Source: Thermoleophilaceae bacterium
GTDB lineage: Bacteria > Actinomycetota > Thermoleophilia > Solirubrobacterales > Thermoleophilaceae
NCBI GenBank assembly: GCA_036378175.1
Contig: DASUWY010000013.1
Span: 1-36,766, forward strand
Direction: 5' to 3'
Length of the DNA stretch: 36,766 nucleotides
Part shown: piece by piece, positions 16,021 to 23,986 of the stretch
How the letters are laid out: the number at the start of each line of letters is the position of its first letter
Position numbering within the stretch: position 1 is the stretch's first letter
Translations under genes and position numbers: made by a program
Notes under the pieces: generated by a model
What the model was told of the DNA's origin: nothing
Seen by the model: the letters and a program-made list of their open reading frames with translations, nothing else
Databases searched by the model: none

Positions 16021-17398
16021 AGACGCGACGCCGGCCACACCGGCGCAGCCCGGGGACGCCGACGAGCGCGTAAAGAGCTACGGGCGCGGCGCGGCGATCC
16101 TGTCGGTGGGGATCGGGGTCACCGGGCTCGTCACCTACGCGTACTTCGCGCTCGCGAGCCACACGCTCTCGAGCCACGACTACGGGCAGATCACGCTGCT
16201 CTGGTCCACGATCTTCATTGTCGTGTCCGTGCTCTACCGGCCGGTGGAGCAGATGCTCTCGCGCACGATCTCGGACCGCGACGTGCGCGGCCAGGAGGGA
16301 CACGAGCACCTGCGCGTGGCGGTGACGATCCAGCTCGCGCTGGCGGCGGTGTTCCTGGTCGCGGCGCTCGCTCTCCACCATCCGCTCGAGGACAAGCTGC
16401 TCGGCGGCTCCTCCACCCTCTACTGGGTGCTCATCGGCGCGGTGCTCGGCTACGCGGCGAGCTACTTCGCGCGCGGCTTCCTCGCCGGGCACCGGCGCTT
16501 CGGGCTCTACGGCGGGCTCGTGTTCATGGAGGCGATCTCGCGCTTCATGTTCGCGTTCGTCGTGGCCGTGGGCATCTTCTCGGGGCAGTCTGTGGTGGCG
16601 CTCGGCATGGTCGCGGCGCCGCTCTTCTCACTGTCGGTGGTGCCGTGGGCCGTGCGGCGCAGCCTCAAGCGTGCCGACCCGGTGCGGTCGGACACCGACG
16701 AGATCTACCGCGACGAGATGGATGCGGCGTCGTCCGCGGAGCCGAGCGAGGAGGCGAAGTTCACCCTCTCGCACGGCACCGGCTTCGCGGCCGCCGTGCT
16801 CTTGATCATGATCAGCGAGCAGACCTTCCTGAACGCCGGACCGCTCCTCGTGAAGGCCACGGAGGGCGCATCGGGCGCGGCGGTGGCCGGCTTCGTGTTC
16901 AACGTCCTGCTGATCGCGCGGGCGCCGCTCCAGCTCTTCCAGGCGATCCAGACGTCGATCCTGCCGTCGCTCACCCGCATGGCCGTGGGAGGCGAGGACG
17001 ACCCGTTCCGCCGCAGCGTGCGCCTGACCCTACGAGCGGTCGCGGTGTTCGCGAGCGGCGTGGCGCTTGCCTTCCTCGTCCTCGGCCCGTGGCTGATGCA
17101 CGTGCTGTTCGGCGGCGCGCACCACTACGCGCGAGGCGGGCTCGTGGTGGTGGCGATCGGCATGGGCGTGTACCTGTCGGCCGCCACGCTCAACCAGGCG
17201 GCGCTGGCGCAGGCGCGGGCGCGCCAGGCGGCGGTGGCGTGGGTGTGCACCGCGATCGCGTTCATCGTCTATCTCGCGATTCCGTGGGGCTTCCAGGACA
17301 AGGTGCTGCAGGTGGAGTTCGGCTACCTCGGCGCGTCCACCCTCCTCTGCACGCTGCTGTACCTGCTGTATCGCCGGCCGGTGGCTGTGGCGACTTAA
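16004..17398 (+). CDS. Wzx/MurJ-like polysaccharide flippase
   Basis: The 464-aa membrane protein has about 12-14 helices and the general pattern of the MOP superfamily of lipid-linked oligosaccharide flippases. It opens with a helix pair around ILSVGIGVTGLVTYAYF and has a long charged cytoplasmic loop near the middle (about 225-255, rich in Asp and Glu). The only plausible start is a TTG at 16004, which overlaps the methyltransferase by 17 nt; no ATG or GTG in frame precedes the first helix. The TAA stop is shared with the opposite-strand gene through TTAA at 17395-17398. Export of the glycan intermediates made by the locus is the likely role. Confidence 0.87.
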   Translation: MSASTRDATPATPAQPGDADERVKSYGRGAAILSVGIGVTGLVTYAYFALASHTLSSHDYGQITLLWSTIFIVVSVLYRPVEQMLSRTISDRDVRGQEGHEHLRVAVTIQLALAAVFLVAALALHHPLEDKLLGGSSTLYWVLIGAVLGYAASYFARGFLAGHRRFGLYGGLVFMEAISRFMFAFVVAVGIFSGQSVVALGMVAAPLFSLSVVPWAVRRSLKRADPVRSDTDEIYRDEMDAASSAEPSEEAKFTLSHGTGFAAAVLLIMISEQTFLNAGPLLVKATEGASGAAVAGFVFNVLLIARAPLQLFQAIQTSILPSLTRMAVGGEDDPFRRSVRLTLRAVAVFASGVALAFLVLGPWLMHVLFGGAHHYARGGLVVVAIGMGVYLSAATLNQAALAQARARQAAVAWVCTAIAFIVYLAIPWGFQDKVLQVEFGYLGASTLLCTLLYLLYRRPVAVAT

Positions 17399-18081
17399 CG
17401 CGGGCGCAGCACGTGCAGCATCGCGTCCGGATGCTCGATCGTCCGCACGTGGAAGAGCGAGCGCGCCGCCGATAGGAAGCGGCGGCCGCCGGCCCGGTCC
17501 GGGTCCGCGAGCCACACCTCGCCGTTGGGCTCGACGAGGCGCGGGAGCAGCAGGAGCATGGCGTCGGCGTTCGCCACGGTGTAGAGCACGTCGGCCGCCA
17601 GCACGAGGTCGAAGGGACCGCGCTCCACGAGGGCGTCGGCGTCGGCGGCCATGTCGGCTCGCACGACCGTGGCTTCCAGCTCGTTGAGCGCGAGCGAATG
17701 CGCGGCGAACGCGATCGCGTCCTCGTGCCCATCCGCCGCCAGCACGGCGGCGCCACCCCGCGCGGCCGCGATCGCGGGGAGGCCCAGGCCGCAGCCCAGT
17801 TCCACCACGTGCGTGCCCGGCCCGGGCGGGTGGCTCGCAATGTGCCGCGCGAGCACCTCCCCGCTCGGCCACAGGCGCGCCCAGTAAGGAATCGGCCGCC
17901 CCGCAGCGCCCTCCTCGTCCCGCAGAGCCTCCCAGTCGCGCGGCCGAACAAGGAACACATCGCCACCCGGCAGCCGCACCCGCCGGACGACCACATCGAG
18001 CAGGGGCGCCGGCAGCTTGTGCTCGGGCCAGCCACGCAGCTCGGCGAGCCGCTCCGCGAGCGAGGTCTGGAGGGCGGACAC
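17395..18081 (-). CDS. METTL20/ETF-beta-like lysine methyltransferase candidate
   Basis: The 228-aa protein is a class I methyltransferase of the Methyltransf_16 (seven-beta-strand lysine methyltransferase) group. It shows PYWARLWPSGEVLA (65-78), the hallmark block before motif I in ETF-beta lysine methyltransferases, then VVELGCGLGLP (92-102), the post-I acidic residue (AADGHED) and a late DPDRAGGRRF similar to the DPGRAY motif of that group. A protein-lysine substrate is therefore likely, but no etfB or other obvious target gene is near. The GTG at 18081 follows a tandem 8-bp repeat and the element at 18127-18270. It is convergent with the flippase gene. Confidence 0.82.
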   Translation of the reverse strand: MSALQTSLAERLAELRGWPEHKLPAPLLDVVVRRVRLPGGDVFLVRPRDWEALRDEEGAAGRPIPYWARLWPSGEVLARHIASHPPGPGTHVVELGCGLGLPAIAAARGGAAVLAADGHEDAIAFAAHSLALNELEATVVRADMAADADALVERGPFDLVLAADVLYTVANADAMLLLLPRLVEPNGEVWLADPDRAGGRRFLSAARSLFHVRTIEHPDAMLHVLRPR

Positions 18082-18090
18082 GAACGACAG

Positions 18091-18122
18091 AGTTGCGGAA
18101 TTGCGGAGTTGCCGAGTTGCAG
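18091..18122. repeat. four tandem 8-bp units just upstream of the methyltransferase start
   Basis: Four octamers with consensus AGTTGCGG lie head to tail, each differing from the consensus by at most two bases. The block ends 9 nt before the GTG of the methyltransferase gene (minus strand), so it would lie in the mRNA leader or promoter. It also abuts the 18127-18270 element. Confidence 0.85.
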
Positions 18123-18126
18123 GGAT

Positions 18127-18270
18127 GGTCTCGCGGTGCGGCGTCCTGGCTTCGGCCCGTCTACTGCGGCAACAAAGGGCGGCCCGGAGCGACCTGGCCG
18201 ATTCTGCCGTCGGTAACCGACTGCATTGTCTGCCACATCGGAATCAACCCCTTATTGCTGCCGTGAACGC
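18127..18270 (-). repeat. intergenic element, copy A (related to 24917-25026)
   Basis: This non-coding stretch is homologous to the spacer downstream of metK. Shared blocks include GGTCTC at the left edge, GCGTCCT and TTCGGC, CTACTGC-GCAA-AAAG-GCG (18161-18181) and CCCCTTATTGCTGCCGT (18248-18264). Two arms, 18166-18179 and 18248-18261, are inverted repeats separated by 68 nt. Read on the minus strand they pair at 13 of 14 positions, allowing two G-U pairs. The central part is longer than in copy B and contains a 13-bp palindrome GTCGGTAACCGAC (18209-18221). A minus-strand open frame crosses it, but the frame is not kept in copy B. It is assigned to the minus strand because of the pairing and the downstream gene. 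Confidence 0.75.
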
Positions 18271-18293
18271 GCCGGGCAATGAGCGGCGCGAAG

Positions 18294-18512
18294 TCAGCGC
18301 GCGCGGCGGTAATAGCTCGCGCCGCCCTCGAACCAGAGCTCAACCAAGCCAAGACGATGGAGCCGAGTCAGGCCGCGGCCAATGTCCTCGGGATCAGCTG
18401 TGGGACTGAGCCGCCGGGCGACTGCGCGCGCCGAGACCCAACCCTCCTCCCCACCAGCAAGCCGCTCCGTCGCATCCAGACATTCGAGCAACAGCGACTG
18501 GGCAACAGGCAT
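18294..18512 (-). CDS. small winged-helix-like protein
   Basis: The 72-aa protein has the outline of a single winged helix-turn-helix domain. A first helix (VAQSLLLECLDATERL) is followed by WVSARAVARRL as the positioning helix, DIGRGLTRLHRLGLVEL as a recognition helix entering the wing strand, and a second wing strand with ASYYRRAR at the C terminus. No exact family is recognised. The ATG at 18512 has a short purine stretch (AGGGG) upstream, and a 13-bp palindrome lies 8 nt before it. It is the last gene of the priA-def-fmt-rsmB-zinc-ribbon run and stands 85 nt from its predecessor. A role as a small regulator is inferred only from fold and site. Confidence 0.62.
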   Translation of the reverse strand: MPVAQSLLLECLDATERLAGGEEGWVSARAVARRLSPTADPEDIGRGLTRLHRLGLVELWFEGGASYYRRAR

Positions 18513-18520
18513 ATGCCCCT

Positions 18521-18533
18521 ACTCGGAACGAGT
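18521..18533. promoter_or_regulatory. palindrome next to the start of the winged-helix gene
   Basis: ACTCG and CGAGT flank a 3-nt GAA spacer, giving a perfect 5-bp inverted repeat that ends 8 nt from the ATG of the small winged-helix gene on the minus strand. It would overlap the promoter or leader of that gene and is a plausible autoregulatory operator. Chance is possible at this size. Confidence 0.35.
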
Positions 18534-18597
18534 GCACCAGCCCTTGAGCCAGAGCTCCCCGACCCCCTACGCCCCACCCAGCGCGCCGCAGCCGCGC

Positions 18598-18828
18598 CTA
18601 TATCGGTTGAAGCATGTCAGCGCCGCAGTTATGGCACTTCACGTCATGCGTCGACGACATCCGCGCGATCGTCGAGTGTGCCCCGCAGTTCGGGCAGCCG
18701 GACAGGAGCTCGAAGCGGCGGAGGCAGTTCACGCAGCGGTAGCGGCCCGGCAGGTTGGTGCCGCGCAGCCACGGCTCCTTACATGCTGGGCAGGTCGCGC
18801 CCAGCTCGAACAGTGGCTCTTCGCTCAA
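18598..18828 (-). CDS. small four-CxxC zinc-ribbon protein (YfgJ-like)
   Basis: The 76-aa protein has eight cysteines in four CxxC pairs (C13/C16, C32/C35, C45/C48, C65/C68), so it probably folds as two tandem zinc ribbons. The spacing, with CPxC first, RYRCVNC...FELL next, CPNC third and a final KCHNC, resembles the short zinc-ribbon proteins of the YfgJ type. No function is established for this group. The ATG overlaps the rsmB stop (ATGA), so it is translated with the rRNA methyltransferase, which suggests an RNA- or ribosome-related role (inference). Confidence 0.8.
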   Translation of the reverse strand: MSEEPLFELGATCPACKEPWLRGTNLPGRYRCVNCLRRFELLSGCPNCGAHSTIARMSSTHDVKCHNCGADMLQPI

Positions 18829-20219
18829 GCGGGCGTCTCCGCGACTCGGCGCAGCCGTGCAATGAAGAAGCCGTCCGTCCCGTGGACGTGCGGGAGGAGC
18901 TGGAGAAAGCGCGGAATGCGTGGATGGCGGAACTCCGGATGCTCCGCGGCCAGATCGTCAGCTTCGAACTCCGGATGCCGTGCGAGGAATTTGTGCACCT
19001 GTTCCTCGTTCTCGCTCGGGGAAATCGTGCAGGTGGAGTAGACAAGCGTGCCGCCCGGACGGACGTGCTCCGCGGCGGCGTCGATCAACCCCTCCTGTAT
19101 ACGGCTGAGCTCCTTGATCTGGTCCGGCTGCTTGCGCCAGCGGGCATCCGGACGCGCCTGGAGCGTGCCGAGGTCGGAGCATGGCGGGTCGAGCAGCACG
19201 CGGTCATAGCCGTCCTCGAACTCGCCGACGAACTGGGCCGCGTCCTCGCAGCGAACGTCCACCCAGTGGGCGCCCATGCGGCGGCAGTTCGCCTGCAGGG
19301 AGTCACAGCGGCCGGCGTTGCGCTCCACCGCCACGAGACGGCCGCGGCCGCGCATGAGCGCCGCGATGTGCGTGGTCTTCGCGCCGGGCGCGGCGCAGAG
19401 GTCGAGCACCGTCTCGCCGGGCTGCGGGTCGAGCACGCGGGCCACCAGCATCGACGCACGCGACTGTGGCGTGAGCGCCCCTGCCTCGAACAGCAGGGAG
19501 CCATGGGCGTCGAACGGGGTGTCCAGCACCAGCCCTTCGGGCAGGTCCTCAACGGCCCGTGACCGCACGTCGAGCTCGAGCAGCACCTCGCGCAGCTCGT
19601 CGCGGGTGATCACGAGCTCGTTCGCGCGCACCGCGCTCTCCGGCGCCTCGTTGTCGCGCTCGAGCAGCGCCACGGCCTGATCCGAGCCGAGGGCCTCCCA
19701 CCACATCCGCACAAGCCACTCCGGGTGCGAGTGCAGCACCGCAGCCTCGGCTGGCGACTCGGCGGTGAGCTGGTTCACCAGCCCCTCCGCCTCGCGCGTG
19801 GCGCGCCGCATCACCGCGTTGGCGAACCGGTGCCCGCCTCCGCGCTCGAGCTTGGCGAGCTCCACCGTCTGCTCCACGGCCGCGTGATCCGGCACGCCGC
19901 CGAGATAGAGCAGCTGGAAGAGGCCGAGCCGCAGCGTGTCGCGAAGCGGCGGATCGATCGACCCGACCGGGCGCGCCGAGAGCGCCGTGAGCACGTAGTC
20001 GAGCGTGGCCTGGCGCTGGACGGTGCCGTAAACGAGCTGTTGCGCAAAGGCGCGGTCGCGCGGGGCGAGCTCGTAGCGCTCAGCCTCCGCGGTGAAGGCG
20101 CGGTCGGCGAACGCGTCCTCGCCGGTGACCCGTCGCAGCACGCGGTATGCGCAGCGCCGTGCGGTGGACAGCCGCGCGCGGCTGTGCGAGTTGCCGTGGA
20201 GACGCGCGAGCCGCACCAT
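18825..20219 (-). CDS. rsmB: 16S rRNA (cytosine-967-C5)-methyltransferase
   Basis: The 464-aa RsmB/Sun enzyme methylates C967 of 16S rRNA. The N-terminal NusB-like RNA-binding domain spans about 20-160. The catalytic domain has the SAM motif DLCAAPGAKTTH (273-284), the DPPCSDLGTLQ motif with C347, and the catalytic STCTIS motif with C397. The C terminus ends with the typical DGFFIARLRR. The ATG shares one base with the fmt stop (TGATG). The priA-def-fmt-rsmB order is a conserved translation and replication-restart cluster in many bacteria. Confidence 0.96.
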   Translation of the reverse strand: MVRLARLHGNSHSRARLSTARRCAYRVLRRVTGEDAFADRAFTAEAERYELAPRDRAFAQQLVYGTVQRQATLDYVLTALSARPVGSIDPPLRDTLRLGLFQLLYLGGVPDHAAVEQTVELAKLERGGGHRFANAVMRRATREAEGLVNQLTAESPAEAAVLHSHPEWLVRMWWEALGSDQAVALLERDNEAPESAVRANELVITRDELREVLLELDVRSRAVEDLPEGLVLDTPFDAHGSLLFEAGALTPQSRASMLVARVLDPQPGETVLDLCAAPGAKTTHIAALMRGRGRLVAVERNAGRCDSLQANCRRMGAHWVDVRCEDAAQFVGEFEDGYDRVLLDPPCSDLGTLQARPDARWRKQPDQIKELSRIQEGLIDAAAEHVRPGGTLVYSTCTISPSENEEQVHKFLARHPEFEADDLAAEHPEFRHPRIPRFLQLLPHVHGTDGFFIARLRRVAETPA

Positions 20220-21124
20220 CAGACGCCGCCTCCCAGCTTCGCCCCGTGGCCGCGCAGATATGCGGCGGCTTCCATGGCGCGGCCACCGGCGGGCTGCACC
20301 TCGAGCAGCTCGAGCGCGCCTCCGGCGCAGCCGTAGAGCAGCTGTCCGTCGCGCGCTGCCAGCTCGCCCGGCGGCGCCACGCCGTTCTGCGCCGGCCGGG
20401 CGCGGCGCACGCCCAGGCGCTCGCCGTCGGCAAGCTCTACGTAGACGCCGATGTGCGGAGTGAGTGCCCGCACGCGGCGCTCGAGCTCCTCGGCCGAGAG
20501 ATCAGGGTCGAGCCGCCGATCCGCTGCCTCGACCTTTGGCGCGATCGTGATCCCCTCCGCAGGCTGCTCCGCGCATTCAGGCTGCGTGTCGAGCGCCTCC
20601 ACGAGCAGCTCGCCCGCGAGCTCCGCGAGACGCCGCGACAGCGACGCGTAGTCGTCGTCGGGCCGCAGCGGCAGCGCACGCTGAAGGCAGATCGGCCCCG
20701 CGTCCATCTCCGCCACCGGGCGCATGATCGTCACGCCGGTCTCGGAATCGCCGGCCTCGATCGCGCGCTCGATCGGCGCGGCGCCGCGCCAGCGCGGAAG
20801 CAGTGAGGGATGAACGTTCAGCATCGGATAGGAACTCAGGAGCGGATCCTTGATCAGCGCACCGAAGGCACAGATACAGACGCTATCCGGCTTGGCAAGC
20901 CCGACCCTCTCGAGCGCCTCCTCCGAGTTCACGCTCTCCGGCTGGTAGAGCTCGAGCCCCAGCACCTTCGCGGCGTCCGCAACGGGAGGCGCCGCGAGCT
21001 TGCGGCCACGCCCGCGCGGCCGGTCTGGCCGCGTGATCACGAGAGCGGGCCGGTGCTGCGAGCGGGCGAGGTGCCCGAGCACGGTCACGGCGAAGTCAGA
21101 CGTGCCGAGGTAGACCGTGCGCAC
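20219..21124 (-). CDS. fmt: methionyl-tRNA formyltransferase
   Basis: The 301-aa enzyme formylates initiator Met-tRNA using 10-formyl-tetrahydrofolate. The catalytic triad is visible as N103 and H105 in LNVHPSLLPRWRGAAPI (102-118) and D141 in AEMDAGP. The C-terminal OB-fold domain begins near residue 200. The GTG at 21124 gives the family N terminus (MRTVYLGTSDFAV); longer in-frame versions read into unrelated sequence under the deformylase gene. It follows def by 35 nt, so the enzyme that adds the formyl group and the one that removes it are encoded together. Confidence 0.96.
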   Translation of the reverse strand: MRTVYLGTSDFAVTVLGHLARSQHRPALVITRPDRPRGRGRKLAAPPVADAAKVLGLELYQPESVNSEEALERVGLAKPDSVCICAFGALIKDPLLSSYPMLNVHPSLLPRWRGAAPIERAIEAGDSETGVTIMRPVAEMDAGPICLQRALPLRPDDDYASLSRRLAELAGELLVEALDTQPECAEQPAEGITIAPKVEAADRRLDPDLSAEELERRVRALTPHIGVYVELADGERLGVRRARPAQNGVAPPGELAARDGQLLYGCAGGALELLEVQPAGGRAMEAAAYLRGHGAKLGGGV

Positions 21125-21159
21125 GCCGGAGAGGGTATCCGGCTGCCCGCAGAGCCCTC

Positions 21160-21753
21160 TTAGGCGGCTTCGCGCTGCTCTTCCGCCTCGCGGAGCGCGC
21201 GCATCGCTTCCTTGCGCTGCTCCTTCGTCGTGCGGTCGAGGATCAGCACGCCGTCGAGGTGATCCATCTCGTGCTGGATCACGCGTGCCTCGAGGCCGGA
21301 CGCCTCGATCCGCCGCTCGGCGCCCGTCTCGTCCTGCGCCCGCACACGCACGTGGATCGGCCGCTCCACGTCCACCGTGATGCCGGGGATCGACAGGCAG
21401 CCCTCCTCGAAGATCTCTTCCTCGTCGCTCGACCATTCGACCTCGGGATTGATGAGCGCGATCAGCGGGGCGTCCTGGCCCACGCGGTATACGAGCAACC
21501 GCTGCGACAGGCCCACCTGCGGAGCCGCGAGCCCGACGCCGAGAGCGTCGTTCATCAGGCCGCCCATCCGCGACACCTGCGCGCGCAATGCGTCGTCGAA
21601 CTGGTCCACCGGCGTGGCGCGGCTCTTCAGCACCGGATCGCCGAGGCGGCGGATGAACGACATGGCCGCGGCGCGGCGCGCCTCGACCTGCGGGTCCCGC
21701 TCCTCGACCTCCGGCTCGACTTCCCCGGTGTGCTGCTCGAGCTCGTCTGACAT
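21160..21753 (-). CDS. def: peptide deformylase
   Basis: The 197-aa metalloenzyme removes the N-formyl group from nascent proteins. All three motifs are intact: GVGLAAPQVG (72-81), EEGCLSIPG (116-124, metal ligand C119) and QHEMDHLDG (160-168, ligands H161 and H165, catalytic E162). A 30-residue acidic N-terminal extension precedes the normal domain start (about residue 31, MSFIRRLGDP). An internal start at Met31 would give a protein of standard length; the longer form is kept because it begins at an ATG 11 nt after priA. Confidence 0.95.
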   Translation of the reverse strand: MSDELEQHTGEVEPEVEERDPQVEARRAAAMSFIRRLGDPVLKSRATPVDQFDDALRAQVSRMGGLMNDALGVGLAAPQVGLSQRLLVYRVGQDAPLIALINPEVEWSSDEEEIFEEGCLSIPGITVDVERPIHVRVRAQDETGAERRIEASGLEARVIQHEMDHLDGVLILDRTTKEQRKEAMRALREAEEQREAA

Positions 21754-21764
21754 CGATGACGAGT

Positions 21765-23939
21765 TTACTGTGGGTCGACGTCCACGGAGAAGTTCACTCC
21801 GCGCCGTCCATACTCCCCCGCCACCCCCTCCACCGCGTGCCTGACGGCGGCCACGGCGGCCGCCCTATCAGCGCCCTTCACCACCAGCTGCGAGCGCTCG
21901 CGGCCCTTCAGCCGGAACAGCGGTGCCGGGCCGAGCACGGCACCGTCCTCGAGCGCGATCGCCGCGCGTATGGCCTCTGCGGCCTCCGCCTCCGGCCCCT
22001 GCTCGATGCACGAGCACACCACCCGGATCAGATGGCCGAACGGCGGGTACCGCAGCAGCCTGCGCCGCTCCAGCTCGCCTTCTAGGAAGCCCTCGGAGTC
22101 GTGCGCCGCGGCGTGACGCAGGGCGCGCGCCCGCGGGTCGAGCGCCTGCACGATCACGCGGCCGCCGCGCGCGCCCCGTCCGCTGCGCCCGGCCAGCTGC
22201 GCCACGAGCGCGAACGTGCGCTCCTCGGCACGGAAGTCGGGGAAGCGCAGCGTGGAGTCCGCGTCGAGCACGACGCCGAGCGTGACGTCGGGGAAGTCGT
22301 GCCCCTTGGCGACCATCTGCGTGCCCACCAGCACGCCGGCGTCCGCCCGGTCGAAGCGTTCGAGCACCGAGGCAATCGCTCCCCGCCCGGCCGCCGCATC
22401 CGAGTCGAGGCGGAAGACGGGCAGCGGCGCCACGATGGTCTCGAGCTCCTGCTCGAGTCGCTCGGTGCCGGCGCCGTGACGGGCAACGGACACGGACCCG
22501 CAGTCGGGGCATTGCGACGGCGCGCTCTCCTCGTGGCCGCAGTGGTGGCAGGCAACCGAGCCCGCGGCGCGATGCAGCACCAGCGTGACGTCGCAGTTCG
22601 GGCACTGCCACACCCGTCCGCACACGCGGCAGGACAGGAAGTTCGACCAGCCGCGCCTGTTGAGCAGCACGATCGCCTTCTCGCCACGCTCGCGGACCTC
22701 GTCGAGAGCGTCGCGCGTGCGCTGGTGCAGCGGGCCGTTCACGCCCGCCATTCCCACGATCTCCACCGGTGGAAGGCCGCGGCCGTCCACGCGCTCGGGC
22801 AGCTCGATCCGCTCGAGCCGCAGGCGGCTCTCCGGCCGCGGCGTGGCGCTCCCCGCCAGAAGCACGGCACCGGCGAGTTCCGCGCGCCGCTCGGCCACGT
22901 GGCGAGCGTCGTAGCGCGGATCCTGCTCCTGCTTGTACGAGGCATCGTGCTCCTCGTCGATCACGATGAGGCCGACCTCTGGCACCGGGGCGAACACTGC
23001 CGACCGCGGGCCCACGCAAACGCGTGCGTCGCCGCGCCGCAGCCGCGTCCACTCGTCATAGCGCTCGCCCGCACCGAGCTTGGAGTGGAGCACCGCCACC
23101 TGGTCGCCGAAGCGGTCCTCGAAGCGTCCGGCAGTCTGCGGCGTGAGCGCGATCTCCGGCACGAGCACGATCGCCGAGCGGCCACGCTCAAGCGCGGCTG
23201 CCACGGCCCGCAGATACACCTCGGTCTTGCCGCTGCCGGTCACGCCATGGAGCAGTAGCCGGCCACCGGCACCGGCGTCCATTCGCGCGACGATCTCGGC
23301 GAGCGCCCGCTCCTGTGCCCCGGACAGCTCGGGCTCACCCGCAAGCCGCCCGCCCACCCGCGGCGCCGCCTGCGGCCTGCGGGCCACCTCCACGCGCGCG
23401 AGCGTGATGAGCCCGCGCTCCGCAAGCGAGCGAAGGCTGGCGTGCGAGCAGCCGGTGGCCCGGCTGAGCTCGGCGGCGGCGAGCGCGCCGGACCGAAGGG
23501 CGTCGAGCGCCGCGCGCTGACGTTCACCCAGCGCGGCCCCGCCCGCGAGCAGCGCCTCCCGACCGGCCACAGTGAGCTCGGCGCTCAGCGCGAGCCGTGC
23601 GCGAACTCGTGGACTCGCGCCACGGCCCGTGCCGGGCGGGAGCACCAGCCCGAGACCGCGCGCCGGGGTGGAGCAGTACTCCTCCGCAACCCACAGCCCG
23701 AGCCTCACCAGCTCGGCCGGCACCTCAGGATCGAGCGCCGTGAGCGGCTCGACCAGGCGCTCGGGCGGCACGTCGCTCCGCTCGGCCATCCCCACCACCA
23801 CGCCGAGCATCCGCCGGCGGCCGAACGGCACCACCAGCATGCTCCCCACGTCCACTCCCTCGAGGCGGCCGGGCACCCGGTAATCGAAGGGCCCGCGCAG
23901 GGCGCGCGCGGGAGTGAGGGGCTCGACCTTGGCGATCAT
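21765..23939 (-). CDS. priA: primosomal protein N' (replication restart helicase PriA)
   Basis: The 724-aa protein has the complete PriA layout: an N-terminal DNA-binding domain (about 1-105, including FDYRVP), a winged-helix region, and a helicase core with Walker A GVTGSGKT (232-239), DEEHD (328-332) and GSATP (363-367). The inserted zinc region carries eight cysteines (C437, C440, C446, C449, C464, C467, C477, C480). Helicase motifs V and VI (LVGTQMVAKGHDFP; QLAGRSGRG) follow. PriA reloads the replisome at stalled forks. In several well-known actinobacteria the PriA homologue lacks recognisable helicase motifs, so an intact copy is notable. It starts at an ATG 47 nt after the methyltransferase gene. 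Confidence 0.96.
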   Translation of the reverse strand: MIAKVEPLTPARALRGPFDYRVPGRLEGVDVGSMLVVPFGRRRMLGVVVGMAERSDVPPERLVEPLTALDPEVPAELVRLGLWVAEEYCSTPARGLGLVLPPGTGRGASPRVRARLALSAELTVAGREALLAGGAALGERQRAALDALRSGALAAAELSRATGCSHASLRSLAERGLITLARVEVARRPQAAPRVGGRLAGEPELSGAQERALAEIVARMDAGAGGRLLLHGVTGSGKTEVYLRAVAAALERGRSAIVLVPEIALTPQTAGRFEDRFGDQVAVLHSKLGAGERYDEWTRLRRGDARVCVGPRSAVFAPVPEVGLIVIDEEHDASYKQEQDPRYDARHVAERRAELAGAVLLAGSATPRPESRLRLERIELPERVDGRGLPPVEIVGMAGVNGPLHQRTRDALDEVRERGEKAIVLLNRRGWSNFLSCRVCGRVWQCPNCDVTLVLHRAAGSVACHHCGHEESAPSQCPDCGSVSVARHGAGTERLEQELETIVAPLPVFRLDSDAAAGRGAIASVLERFDRADAGVLVGTQMVAKGHDFPDVTLGVVLDADSTLRFPDFRAEERTFALVAQLAGRSGRGARGGRVIVQALDPRARALRHAAAHDSEGFLEGELERRRLLRYPPFGHLIRVVCSCIEQGPEAEAAEAIRAAIALEDGAVLGPAPLFRLKGRERSQLVVKGADRAAAVAAVRHAVEGVAGEYGRRGVNFSVDVDPQ

Positions 23940-23986
23940 GGCGGCGCCAGGTTAGGCGGCGCCGCGGACAGCGGCGGTGAAGCGGC

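Noticed and set aside
18161-18352. 63-codon minus-strand frame across element copy A
   Set aside because: The same frame in copy B is interrupted by a stop after a few codons and the shared blocks follow pairing, not codons. It also overlaps the end of the winged-helix gene.
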